This document shows, piece after piece, positions 1-10,600 of a DNA stretch of 64,000 nt. This DNA comes from Burkholderiaceae bacterium (GTDB lineage: Bacteria > Pseudomonadota > Gammaproteobacteria > Burkholderiales > Burkholderiaceae_C). The stretch lies in assembly GCA_016790575.1 (NCBI GenBank), contig JAEUOU010000024.1:1-64000 (forward strand). The letters run 5' to 3'. A program made the translations under genes and the position numbers. How positions within the stretch are numbered: position 1 is the stretch's first letter; the number at the start of each line of letters is the position of its first letter. Under the pieces are notes generated by a model. It worked only from the letters and a program-made list of their open reading frames with translations, was not told the origin of the DNA and did not search any database.

Positions 1-1480
<1,480 letters not shown>

Positions 1481-1482
1481 CG

Positions 1483-2421
1483 TCAGCCTTTCACTTCTTC
1501 AGGCCAGTACAGGCGCATCGGGTTCGTGACCAGCAATTTCTGTTGCAGCTCGGCCGTCGGTGCAATCTGTGGGATGAAGTCCACCAGCAGGCCGTCGTCG
1601 GGCATGTGGTCCTTCAGGTTGGGGTGCGGCCAGTCGGTGCCCCAGAGCACGCGGTCCGGGAATTCCTGCACCACCTTGCGGGCAAACGGCACCACGTCCT
1701 GGTAGGCGGCTTGTTCGCCGTTCAACGCCTTGGGGCCGCTGACCGACAGGCGCTCGGGGCAACTCACCTTGCTCCACACGTTGGGGTGCTCGCGCATGAA
1801 CTTCAGGAACAGCGCGAACTCGGGGCCGTCGATGGGCTTGCTGACATCCGGGCGGCCCATGTGGTCCACCACCACGGTGGTGGGCAGTGCTGTGAAGAAA
1901 TCCCACAGCTCGGGCAGGTCCACCGCTTCGAAGTAGATCACTACATGCCAGCCCAGCTTCGCGATGCGGCCGGCAATCTCCATCAGTTCGTCCTTGGGCG
2001 TGAAATCGACCAGACGCTTGACGAAGTTGAAGCGCACGCCGCGCACGCCGGCGGCGTGCAGCTGCTGCAGTTCTTCGTCGGTGACGGAGCGCCTGACGGT
2101 GGCCACGCCCCGCGCCTTGCCGCCGCTGGCCAGGCAGGCATCAACCATGGCGCGGTTGTCGGCACCGTGGCAGGTGGCCTGCACGATGACGTTGCGGGCA
2201 AAGCCCAGGTGGTCGCGCAGCGCGTACAGCTCGTGCTTGCTCGCGTCGCAGGGCGTGTACTTGCGCTCGGGCGCGTAGGGAAACTCGGCGCCGGGGCCGA
2301 AGACGTGGCAGTGCGCGTCGACGGCGCCCGCCGGCAGCGTGAATCGGGGCTTGCTCGGACCGGTGTACCAGTCGAGCCAGCCGGGGGTCTTGGTGAAGTC
2401 GCCAGTGGTGGGTTTGCTCAT
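1483..2421 (-). CDS. ligI: 2-pyrone-4,6-dicarboxylate hydrolase (PDC lactonase)
   Basis: This amidohydrolase-superfamily enzyme hydrolyses 2-pyrone-4,6-dicarboxylate to 4-oxalomesaconate in the protocatechuate 4,5-cleavage pathway. The 312-residue protein starts MSKPTTGDFTKTPGWLDWYT and carries the HxH motif in VDAHCHVFGPG (His37, His39), a VVDHMGRPD segment and the late WGTDWPHP aspartate motif, all typical of LigI. It lies between ligK (9-base gap) and ligA (2-base gap). It corresponds to pmdD. Confidence 0.96.
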   Translation of the reverse strand: MSKPTTGDFTKTPGWLDWYTGPSKPRFTLPAGAVDAHCHVFGPGAEFPYAPERKYTPCDASKHELYALRDHLGFARNVIVQATCHGADNRAMVDACLASGGKARGVATVRRSVTDEELQQLHAAGVRGVRFNFVKRLVDFTPKDELMEIAGRIAKLGWHVVIYFEAVDLPELWDFFTALPTTVVVDHMGRPDVSKPIDGPEFALFLKFMREHPNVWSKVSCPERLSVSGPKALNGEQAAYQDVVPFARKVVQEFPDRVLWGTDWPHPNLKDHMPDDGLLVDFIPQIAPTAELQQKLLVTNPMRLYWPEEVKG

Positions 2422-2430
2422 GGTGAGCCT

Positions 2431-3114
2431 TCAATCGATGTACTTCAGACCCGCAGCCGCCAGCGGCTCACGCATCTTGTACATGTCCAGGCCCAGCACG
2501 CCTGACGCCAGCTTCGCGCGCTTTTCGCCCTCGAAACTCTCGCGCTTGATGGCCGCCTCCAGTGTCTGCACCGCGCGGGCGGCGGGCACGCAGACCACGC
2601 CGTCGTCGTCGGCCACGATCACGTCGCCGGGCGTGACCAGCATGCCGGCGCACACGATGGGGATGTTCACCGAGCCCAGCGTGGCCTTGATCGTGCCCTT
2701 GCTGCTGATGGCCTTGCTCCAGACGGGGAAGTTCATTTCCTTCAGTGTCTTCACGTCGCGCACACCGGCGTCGATGATGAGGGCGCGGGCACCGCGGGCC
2801 TGGAAGCTGGTGGCCAGCAGATCACCGAAGTAGCCGTCGGTGCATTCGGCGGTGACCGCCGCCACCACGATGTCGCCCGGCCGGATCTGCTCGGCCACGA
2901 CATGCATCATCCAGTTGTCGCCTGGTTGCAGCAGCACCGTGACCGCCGTGCCGGAGACCTGCACGCCGGTCTGGATCGGGCGCATGTAAGGTTTGAGCAG
3001 GCCCACGCGGCCCATGGCCTCGTGCACGGTGGCCGAGCCCAGCGCGGCCAGGCCGTCGGCGGCGACGCGGTCGGCGCGGGTGATGTTTCTGTAGACAACG
3101 CCTAGTTCGTACAT
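2431..3114 (-). CDS. ligK: 4-carboxy-4-hydroxy-2-oxoadipate aldolase
   Basis: This RraA-fold class II aldolase (227 residues) makes the last cleavage of the pathway: 4-carboxy-4-hydroxy-2-oxoadipate to pyruvate and oxaloacetate. It usually also acts on 4-hydroxy-4-methyl-2-oxoglutarate. The conserved segment [20 protein letters not shown] followed by AGVRD (about residues 130-155) supplies the Arg/Asp active-site signature. The start is supported by a CGGAG ribosome site just upstream of ATG. A 121-base gap separates it from ligJ upstream, the only substantial break in this operon, so an internal promoter is possible. It corresponds to pmdF. Confidence 0.95.
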   Translation of the reverse strand: MYELGVVYRNITRADRVAADGLAALGSATVHEAMGRVGLLKPYMRPIQTGVQVSGTAVTVLLQPGDNWMMHVVAEQIRPGDIVVAAVTAECTDGYFGDLLATSFQARGARALIIDAGVRDVKTLKEMNFPVWSKAISSKGTIKATLGSVNIPIVCAGMLVTPGDVIVADDDGVVCVPAARAVQTLEAAIKRESFEGEKRAKLASGVLGLDMYKMREPLAAAGLKYID

Positions 3115-3235
3115 TTTTTTCTCCGAGATGCTGTTGGTTCGTGGTGGTTGGGCGTTTTGCGGAGGTCAAGGAGGAGCCTGAAGGGCGGGGGACACGCAGC
3201 AAAACGTCCGGCCGCCACGAACTGCCCCGGAAGAA

Positions 3236-4270
3236 CTACCTGCCTGTGGCCTTCAGACGCGCGTCGAGGCGCGAAAACACGCGGCGCGTGTTGGCTTCGT
3301 AGATCTGGTGCTTGTCCTCGGCGCTGAGGATGGTGGACGCCTCGATATAGCGCTTCGTGTCGTCGTAGTAATGCCCGGTGGTCGGGTCGATGCCGCGCAC
3401 CGCACCGATCATCTCGCTGGCGAACAGCACGTTCTTCACCGGGATCACGGTGTTGAGCAGGTCGATGCCCGGCTGGTGGTAGACACAGGTGTCGAAGAAG
3501 ATGTTGTTCAGCACATGGTCGTTCAGCAAAGGCTTCTTCATCTCCTGCGCCAGGCCGCGGAAACGGCCCCAGTGGTAGGGCACGGCGCCGCCGCCGTGCG
3601 GAATCAGGAACTTCAGCGTCGGGAAATCCTTGAACAGGTCGCCCTGCACACACTGCATGAAGGCAGTGGTGTCGGCGTTCAGGTAGTGCGCACCGGTGGT
3701 GTGGAAACACGCGTTGCAGCTGGTGCTGACGTGGATCATCGCCGGCAGGTCGTACTCCACCATTTTTTCGTAGATCGGGTACCAGTGGCGGTCGGTCAGC
3801 GGCGGGCTGGTCCAGTGGCCGCCGGACGGGTCCGGGTTCAGGTTGATGCCGACGGCGCCGTACTCCTTCACACACTTTTCCAGCTCGGGGATGCAGGTGG
3901 CCGGGTCCACGCCAGGGCTTTGCGGCAGCATGGCCACCGGCACGAAGTGGTCGGGGAACAGCTGGCTGACGCGAAAGCACAGCTCGTTGCAGATCGCGGC
4001 CCAGGTGCTCGACACATTGAAGTCACCGATGTGGTGCGCCATGAAGCTGGCGCGCGGGGAAAACAGCGTGAGGTCGCTGCCGCGCTCTTTCATCAGGCGC
4101 AGCTGGTTGGTTTCGATGGACTCGCGCAGCTCGTCGTCGGAAATCTGCAGCTCGGACGCCCGGGGCATGGCCACCGGGTCCTGGATGCCGGCAATCTGGC
4201 GGTTGCGCCAGGTTTCCAGCGCCTTGGGCGCGGTGGTGTAGTGGCCGTGGCAGTCGATGATCAGGCTCAT
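3236..4270 (-). CDS. ligJ: 4-oxalomesaconate hydratase (amidohydrolase family)
   Basis: This enzyme hydrates 4-oxalomesaconate to 4-carboxy-4-hydroxy-2-oxoadipate. The 344-residue protein starts MSLIIDCHGHYTTAP with the HxH metal motif and has a second metal region in FLIPHGGGAVPYHWGRFRG and a late FASEMIGAVRG segment, as in the LigJ branch of amidohydrolase 2. Its start overlaps the stop of the ModA-like gene (ATGA). It corresponds to pmdE, the first enzyme gene of the pmdEFDABC order. Confidence 0.95.
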   Translation of the reverse strand: MSLIIDCHGHYTTAPKALETWRNRQIAGIQDPVAMPRASELQISDDELRESIETNQLRLMKERGSDLTLFSPRASFMAHHIGDFNVSSTWAAICNELCFRVSQLFPDHFVPVAMLPQSPGVDPATCIPELEKCVKEYGAVGINLNPDPSGGHWTSPPLTDRHWYPIYEKMVEYDLPAMIHVSTSCNACFHTTGAHYLNADTTAFMQCVQGDLFKDFPTLKFLIPHGGGAVPYHWGRFRGLAQEMKKPLLNDHVLNNIFFDTCVYHQPGIDLLNTVIPVKNVLFASEMIGAVRGIDPTTGHYYDDTKRYIEASTILSAEDKHQIYEANTRRVFSRLDARLKATGR

Positions 4271-4980
4271 GCGGGCTCCATGCCGTGGCGGCGCTTGACG
4301 GCGACCGCTTGGGGCGAGTTGAAAAAAGCCAGTAATGCCCGTGCGGCATCACCCTGGACGGTACCGGCCCCGAGGCCGGCGGAAAAAACGGTCGTGATCG
4401 CAACAGCCGCTGGCAGATCGCCAACCAGCTGGATGCCCTCCGCCCCCAACAGCTCGCTGCGCTGCTGAAAGCCCAGGGCCACCTCGCCGGTCGCCACCAG
4501 CCGGGCAACCGGCACACCGGCCGGGGCCTGGCGCAGCCGCTCAGCCAGTTGTGATTTCAGGCCCCAGCGCTCAAACAGACGCAGCAAGGCCGTGCCGCTG
4601 GGACCGGTCGAAAAGCCGATGGTGGGCGCCGCCACAACCGCCGCTCGCAACGCGTCCTCGCTGGCGATATCCGGCACGGACGCTCCGCTGGCCACCGCTG
4701 CCGCCACCGAAGATCGCACCAGATCAACCCGGCTGCCCGCCTGCAGATGGCCGGCCTCCAACAGCAGCTCGATCGCATCAGCGGCCAGAAAGACCAGGTC
4801 AAAGGCTTCACCGGCCTGCACGCGGCGTGCCGCGTCAACGCCACCGACGGACTCGATCTGCGCCGTCGCAAGCCCCTGGCGCGCCGCGGCATGTGCCAGT
4901 TCGGCCAGCAACGCGCGCGTTGCCATCGAAGAGATTGCCCGTAGCGGGGCGGGCGGAGCATGCAATGAGGCGCAGGTCAT
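4267..4980 (-). CDS. ModA-like substrate-binding protein without an obvious signal peptide
   Basis: This 237-residue protein resembles periplasmic type II binding proteins of the molybdate (ModA) family: an AGEAFDLVFLAADAIELLL segment, a SVDLVRSSVAAAV-like switch region and a C-terminal ALLAFFNSPQAVAVKRRHGM helix typical of that family. No clear hydrophobic signal sequence is visible at the N-terminus, so it may stay in the cytoplasm. It is the promoter-proximal gene of the pmd-type operon and overlaps ligJ by 4 bases, so it is co-translated with the pathway. In Comamonas the genes before pmdE are a tautomerase and a transporter; neither is seen here. A ligand-sensing or chaperone role is inference only. 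The start could be the internal ATG at codon 19. Confidence 0.8.
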   Translation of the reverse strand: MTCASLHAPPAPLRAISSMATRALLAELAHAAARQGLATAQIESVGGVDAARRVQAGEAFDLVFLAADAIELLLEAGHLQAGSRVDLVRSSVAAAVASGASVPDIASEDALRAAVVAAPTIGFSTGPSGTALLRLFERWGLKSQLAERLRQAPAGVPVARLVATGEVALGFQQRSELLGAEGIQLVGDLPAAVAITTVFSAGLGAGTVQGDAARALLAFFNSPQAVAVKRRHGMEPA

Positions 4981-5065
4981 GATGGTGCGATTCTGAAAGC
5001 CGGTGTGTTATGCCAAAAGGCGCTGTACCATCTATCAGCTATCCCAACTTTTAATAGATTTCGGC
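4981..5065. promoter_or_regulatory. divergent control region between the pmd-type operon and its LysR regulator
   Basis: This 85-base gap separates divergent genes, the usual arrangement for a LysR regulator and its target. It contains an AT-rich patch (about 5035-5062) with the near-repeat ATCTATCAGCTATC. I see no unambiguous -35/-10 pair or T-N11-A operator, so the assignment is positional. Confidence 0.5.
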
Positions 5066-5992
5066 ATGGACCTGAAGCAACTGGAGTATTTCGTCCGCGT
5101 GGCGGAACTGGGCAGTTTTACCCGGGCATCCATCGCGCTGGACATTGCGCAACCCGCTCTCAGCCGCCAGGTCCGTCTGCTGGAGGTGGAACTGCGGCAG
5201 AACCTGCTGATCCGCAACGGCCGCGGCGCAGTGCCCACCGAAGCCGGCAAATTGCTGCTGGACCATGCCCGCGGCATCCTGCACCAGGTGGCCGCCGCCC
5301 GGGAGGACATGCGCACACGGCGCGGCGAGGCCGCCGGCCATGTCTCGATCGGGCTGCCACCCAGCCTGTCGCGGCTGATGACGGTGCCACTGGTGCAGGC
5401 CTTTCGGTCCCAGTTGCCCAACGCCCAGCTGACCCTGACCGAGGGCTTTTCCCTGCAGATGAACGAAAACCTGCGTCTGGGTCACCTGGACCTGGCGGTG
5501 CTGTACAACCCGGCACCCTCGCCCGACCTGGAGGCGACCATCTTGCGGACGGAGGAACTGGCGCTGATTTCCAACCGACCGGAAGTCGCCCCCGGGGTCG
5601 CTCCCGCCCTGGCGGCCAGCGAATCCATCAGCCTGCGCGAAGTTCTTGCGCTGCCGCTGATCCTGCCCAGCCGCCCCAACGCGTTCCGGCTGCTGATGGA
5701 CGGCGAGGCGGTCACTCTCGGCTGCCCGCTGCATGTCGCGATGGAAGTCGACGGGCTCAACGCCATCCTGAGTCTGGTGCGCGAGGGTCTGGGCCATGCC
5801 GTTTTGCCGGCCTACACCCTCGCCGGCTTCAGCGACCCGATGCGCCTGAGTTTGCGACGCATCCACTCGCCGCAGCTGATGAGCCAGCTCAGCCTGGTCC
5901 GTTCCAGCCGGCGGCCGGTCACCGAGACCCAGCGACGGGCCTGCGACATGGTGCGAGCGGTCGTGGAACAGGCGATACAGCCCCTGCCGTGA
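5066..5992 (+). CDS. LysR-family transcriptional regulator, probable activator of the protocatechuate operon
   Basis: The 308-residue protein has an N-terminal winged helix-turn-helix (MDLKQLEYFVRVAELGSFTR and then ALDIAQPALSRQVRLLE, residues 1-45) and a LysR substrate-binding domain from about residue 90. The frame is open from 5003, but the start at 5066 gives the canonical LysR N-terminus. It is transcribed divergently from the ring-cleavage genes, so it most likely controls them in response to a pathway intermediate, as PmdR-type regulators do. That effector assignment is inference. Confidence 0.9.
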   Translation: MDLKQLEYFVRVAELGSFTRASIALDIAQPALSRQVRLLEVELRQNLLIRNGRGAVPTEAGKLLLDHARGILHQVAAAREDMRTRRGEAAGHVSIGLPPSLSRLMTVPLVQAFRSQLPNAQLTLTEGFSLQMNENLRLGHLDLAVLYNPAPSPDLEATILRTEELALISNRPEVAPGVAPALAASESISLREVLALPLILPSRPNAFRLLMDGEAVTLGCPLHVAMEVDGLNAILSLVREGLGHAVLPAYTLAGFSDPMRLSLRRIHSPQLMSQLSLVRSSRRPVTETQRRACDMVRAVVEQAIQPLP

Positions 5993-6158
5993 GCGGCAAC
6001 TCCCAGCTTCGCCGGGCGCCGGATTTCGCTTGCGACCCGCGCCCGACGCGGGAAACCTGGAACGAAAAGCGGGAAACCGAGAACTAATGCTTACGAACGC
6101 CCCATTGATGTGCGTCACGATGTCGTAACAAAGCGTTGCATCTGCTAAGCTTGGATTC

Positions 6159-6596
6159 ATGAAGTTGAATGCTTTCGTTCTCATTGTTGTCTCTGTCTAC
6201 GTCGCCCTTGTGGGTCTGGTGGCCGCATCGGTTCCGGGCGAATACCTGGGAACCACCATCGCCCTGGCCGTGATCGGCGGCATTCTGGTCGGCCTGTTTG
6301 TCCTCGACGAAGTCCGAACCATCGAGAAGGCCCGTCAGCGCGGACAAAGCCTGGTGCCGTGGAAACACCGTGCCCGGCAACTGCTGCGCGGCACCCCGTT
6401 TCGGGTGATTGCCAGTCTGTGTGTTGCTGCCGTTGTGGCATCCGCAGCATCTGCGTGGATGAAAGCACCCGCCGGGGAAGCCCCGAGGCCGATGCCTTCG
6501 CTGACCACACCGACAGCGACGGAAAAAGTCGGTCTTGACGTTGACACCGCAACCCGTGGCCGGGTTGTCGAAATGTCACCCGCACGCCTGGCCTGA
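6159..6596 (+). CDS. small membrane protein, paralogue of the next gene
   Basis: This 145-residue protein has hydrophobic segments at about residues 5-24, 32-50 and 85-101 and a basic loop between the last two. The loop LDEVRTIEKARQRGQSLVPW is closely matched by MDEIRTQEKARQRGQRVKPL in the neighbouring protein, and the positions of the membrane segments agree, so the two genes are tandem paralogues. The C-terminal 40 residues are polar and have no recognisable domain, unlike the neighbour. I do not recognise the family and assign no function. An intrinsic terminator follows. Confidence 0.75.
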   Translation: MKLNAFVLIVVSVYVALVGLVAASVPGEYLGTTIALAVIGGILVGLFVLDEVRTIEKARQRGQSLVPWKHRARQLLRGTPFRVIASLCVAAVVASAASAWMKAPAGEAPRPMPSLTTPTATEKVGLDVDTATRGRVVEMSPARLA

Positions 6597-6640
6597 ACGG
6601 CCCGTTGACCCCCTGCCCCGCCGCCACAGGCGGGAAAACT

Positions 6641-6662
6641 GCCGGCCTGGGCCGGTTTTTTT
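6641..6662 (+). terminator. intrinsic terminator after the first membrane-protein gene
   Basis: The sequence CCGGC-CTGG-GCCGG forms a 5-bp GC stem with a 4-base loop and is followed directly by seven T residues. It lies 45 bases after the stop of the gene at 6159, so the two paralogous genes are probably transcribed separately. Confidence 0.8.
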
Positions 6663-6712
6663 CCTTTCCGGGGTCAAAGGAGGGGGTTTCAAGGTGTATC
6701 TTCCGCACCCGT

Positions 6713-7621
6713 ATGAATTCGACCCGGTCCAATCCCCTGACTCTGGCGGCCCTGGGGGGCCTTCTGGTTCTGGCACTCATCCTGTTGCTGGTGCCGTCCG
6801 ACCTGCGTGCCGCCGCGTTGGCCCTGGCGCTGATTGCCGGCCTGGTTGTGCTCCTGTTCGCGATGGACGAAATCCGCACCCAGGAAAAAGCGCGCCAGCG
6901 CGGCCAACGGGTCAAACCGCTGCACCGCCGGATCCGTTACGTGATGCAGACCACACCCGCGCGGGTGCTTGCCGCCGCCTGCGCAGTCGTGCTGCTCGGC
7001 GCGATCGCATGGGTCTGGCTCCTGCCTGACGATGCCGATACCCGCCAGGCGGAACTGCCCCGGTCGGCAGCGGCGCCGGCACGCGCGGCCAGCGCCGCCT
7101 CGCGCCTGCCTTTGCCCATGCCCACCGCCAGTGTCCCGGTACCCACCGTCACTGTCCCGGTCACGCCGGCCACGCCAGCCGCGGCTGCCGCGGCTGCCGC
7201 AGCGCCGGCGGCAGTGGCTGCACCCCCGGCACCCGCCGTGGGGGGTGGCAGGCCCTCCGGCCCCAGCCCGGATCTGGGTGACATTGATCGGGCCGTGCGC
7301 ACCTGGGCCAGCGTCTGGTCCGCGCAGAACGTGGAAGCCTATCTGGCGGCCTACAGCCCGGACTTCGTGCCCGCATCGGGCGTGCGCCGCGACCAATGGG
7401 TGCAACAGCGCCGTGAACGCATCGGCAAGGCCCGCAACCCCCAGGTCAGCCTGGACCGGATGGTGATCAGCACCCAGGGACCGGATACGGCGCGGGTGCA
7501 ATTCCAGCAGCGCTACCAGGCCAGTGGCATGGACGAAACGATCTCCAAGACGCTGGTACTGGTTCGCGCGCCCGACGGGCGCTGGCTGATCCGCTCCGAA
7601 GTCGCGGGATCGGGCTCCTGA
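6713..7621 (+). CDS. membrane protein with C-terminal NTF2-like (Cds6-type) domain
   Basis: The start at 6713 gives a 302-residue protein: three hydrophobic segments in the first 110 residues, paralogous to the upstream gene (shared motif DE-RT-EKARQRGQ), a Pro/Ala-rich linker at roughly 115-180, and a C-terminal domain of about 110 residues. That domain begins near DIDRAVRTWASVWSAQNVEA, contains YLAAYSPDFVPASG and ends in VLVRAPDGRWLIRSE, the pattern of NTF2-like domains of the Cds6 type found on L,D-transpeptidases and other envelope proteins. No enzymatic residues are evident. A periplasmic binding role is inference. The frame is open from 6605, but the first 36 codons overlap the terminator. 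Confidence 0.8.
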   Translation: MNSTRSNPLTLAALGGLLVLALILLLVPSDLRAAALALALIAGLVVLLFAMDEIRTQEKARQRGQRVKPLHRRIRYVMQTTPARVLAAACAVVLLGAIAWVWLLPDDADTRQAELPRSAAAPARAASAASRLPLPMPTASVPVPTVTVPVTPATPAAAAAAAAAPAAVAAPPAPAVGGGRPSGPSPDLGDIDRAVRTWASVWSAQNVEAYLAAYSPDFVPASGVRRDQWVQQRRERIGKARNPQVSLDRMVISTQGPDTARVQFQQRYQASGMDETISKTLVLVRAPDGRWLIRSEVAGSGS

Positions 7622-7667
7622 GTCTCCGATCGGGTTCCGCCAGACCGCGCCGGAAACCCCCGGCGCC

Positions 7668-10600
7668 TCAGCGGGTGCCCAGACTCAACTCGGCGTGGGG
7701 GCTCCAGGGTTTGCGGCTGCCTGACGCCGTGCCGGCGGCGTCAGGCGCCGCAGGCCCCGCGAGACCACCGTCGGCGGCGGCCGCCGTCCTGGGCGCGCCC
7801 AGGAAAAGGCGATCCGGCGAAATCTGCCGACTGGCCAGGTAGTCGCGCACCACAACGCCGCGGCGCGTGGCCAGCTCGCGCACCATTTCCTCCTCGACCG
7901 GAAGACTGGCCAGCAACAGCCCCTCCATTTCCGCGACCGGCAGGTCACGCGCCAGGCCCACCAGGTTGCGGGGCTTGGGAATGTCCGCTCGACGATAGAC
8001 CGCCTTGAGCCATTGCGGATACTCCGCCGGCGTCACCACCGCCGTCGACATATCGGCCGGCAGACCGGCAGCCACCAGGGCCCGGCGCTTTTCGGCCCGC
8101 ACCATGGCGTCCAGCCGTTCGCGCTGCAAACCGCCGCGTTCGATGTCCAGCCGTGCCGTGCCCACCACCGTCATGCGCAGGCCGGGCCGTTGCGCGAGCG
8201 CCTGCGCAACTTTGTCCAGGCCCGCACGCGCGCTGTCGCTCAGCGCGGCGCTGCCCGGCGCAAAACTCACCTGCGACAGTTCGTCACCACCGCCCAGCGC
8301 CCCGGCCAGCAGCGAAAACGGCGCAGTGATCGCCTTGACCACGAGATTGACGATCAGTTTGAAAATGATCGGCCCGATACGAAACTGCGGGTCATTGAGC
8401 GAGCCGCTGACCGGAAGGTTGATGTCTATCACCCCGTTGCGGTCGGCCAGCAAGGCCACCGCCAGCTTCACCGGCAGGCTGGCCGGCGCGCCCTCGACCT
8501 TGTCGCCGAAGGACAGCTGGTTGAGCACAATGGCATTGGACGCGGTGAGCTGCCCGTCGGGCTGCACCCGGTAAGCGACGTCCACACTGAGCTTGCCGCG
8601 TTCGATGCCATGCCCGGCATATTTGACCGAGTAAGGCGACAGTGGTGCCAGTTCGAGGTCACGGACCTTGCCCTGGATGTCCAGCGCCAGTGGCCGGGCG
8701 AGCGGATTGACCTTGCCCAGAATCTCCAGGGCAGCCGTTCCCTCCGCGCGGCCGCGCAACTCCAGGTCGGCCAGCTGGGGGGTGCCTGCCGCGACGGCGG
8801 TGGAAAAACCACCAAGCCGACCGGTCAGCTCGGTCAGATTCGCCGAGTAGTTGGGTTTGATGAACCGGTCCGAGAACGCCACACGCCCGCCAACCAGGCT
8901 GACTGGACCGATCCGTATGGTCGGCTCGCCCGCTGCGGTGCTCCCGCCCGTCGCGGCAGTCCCCACCGTTGCTGTTGTGGCAGTCGTCGCCATGGTTGCT
9001 GCGGTCGCCGTACTCGCCGCGGCTGGGGTTCTGACCATGTCCTGCAGATTCAGCCGCCCCTGTTCATTGAGGATCATCCGGGCATAAAAATCGTCCAGGG
9101 CGGTTTCGGCGACCGCCAGGTCCATGGCCTGGCCGGGCGCCAGCGACAGCTCGACACCCCTGACGCTGAGCAATTTCCAGCTCAGCAGATCCTCCCCCAG
9201 CGCCGGAACGGCCGCTGGCGCCGTTGCGGTCGCCGCGCCGGTCGCCGGGCCACCGACCAGCGCAGCCACGGCGCTGTGGGCCTGAAAATCTTCGACCAGC
9301 AGATCGCCGCTCACCCGCGCCCGGGGGCCGGCGGGTAGCATCGCCACCTCCACCTGTCCGCGAAACCCGGTGTCCGCGCGGAGGATGTCCACATTGAGCG
9401 CCCCACCGAAATACGGCTCGAAGAGATGGACCGGCAGACGCTCCACCACCAGCTTGCCCTGACTGGTCACCGGACTCAGCGTCGCCAGCCCCTGGAAGTC
9501 GACAGCGCCCCCTTCCCGGTCGGGCGCATGCACGCGGGCCGCCAGCTGCACCTTCACCGGCCGGGCGCCGCCCAGGGAAAACTGCGTCAACTGCGCCTGC
9601 AACCCTGACAGATCCACCGCGACCGGGGACCGCGCCGCCTCATCGCGCCATTGCAGGGCGCCGCCGACGACCCGAATCTCGCCCGCATCCAGCTTCCACT
9701 CGGGCGCAGTGGCTGATGCGTTGGGCGCAAGCGACGAGGCAGCGGGCGTGTCGGGCACCCGCAGCCAGCGCTGCGCCATCCACTCCCCCTGGGCATCCCG
9801 GCTGACGACCGTCCGCGGTTGATCGACCAGCACTCGCCCCAGCGACACGGACCGCGCCACCGGGTCGATGGCGGCATCGGCCAGGTCCAGCCGCCGCACG
9901 CTGGCCAGCACGGCGCCGTCGCGAACCAGTTCCAGCCGTTCCGCGCGCAAGCGGTCCACCCGCAGGGACGGCTTTTCCGCCGTGCCGCCGTCTGCCGCCA
10001 GCGGCACGGTGGCCGCGACAGCCACCGCCAGCTTGCCGCCAAGGCGGGGCACAAGCGCCTGTGCGACATAGGGCTCGATCCAGGCCAGTTGCCAGTCGGC
10101 CAAGGTCGCCGTCGTCCGAACCGCCGTGGCAGACACCGTGCCGGCGAACGCCAGCGCCGCACCCGCCGATGCGCCGGAAGCCGCTTTCCCCCCCGGCGGG
10201 CCGGCCAGGACCGCACTGCCGTCAAAGCGCGCCGCGGTGCCGGTGCCGTCCGGCAAAGGCCAGGTCAGCGCCGAAACCTCCAGTCGCCCCTCACGCAGCT
10301 GCAGGCGGGCGGAGGGCTGGCCCGGGGTGACCACCGTGGACTCATCCGTCCAGTTCACCCGGCCGTCACGCAGCGCAAGCCGCTGCAGGGCGGCTTTCCA
10401 GGTGTTTTTCGACGTTTCAGAGGACTTTTGGCCGATACCCATCGAATTTTCGTCGCTTATTGCTATCTTTTTCGATGGTTCCGGATCGGGCTTGCGATTT
10501 CCGGGCATGAGCAGGCGACCGTCCCGGGCACGCGCCAGCGTCAGGCTGGGGGCCTCGACCTCCACGGACTCCAGATCGACCTGTCGGGCCAACGGTTGCA

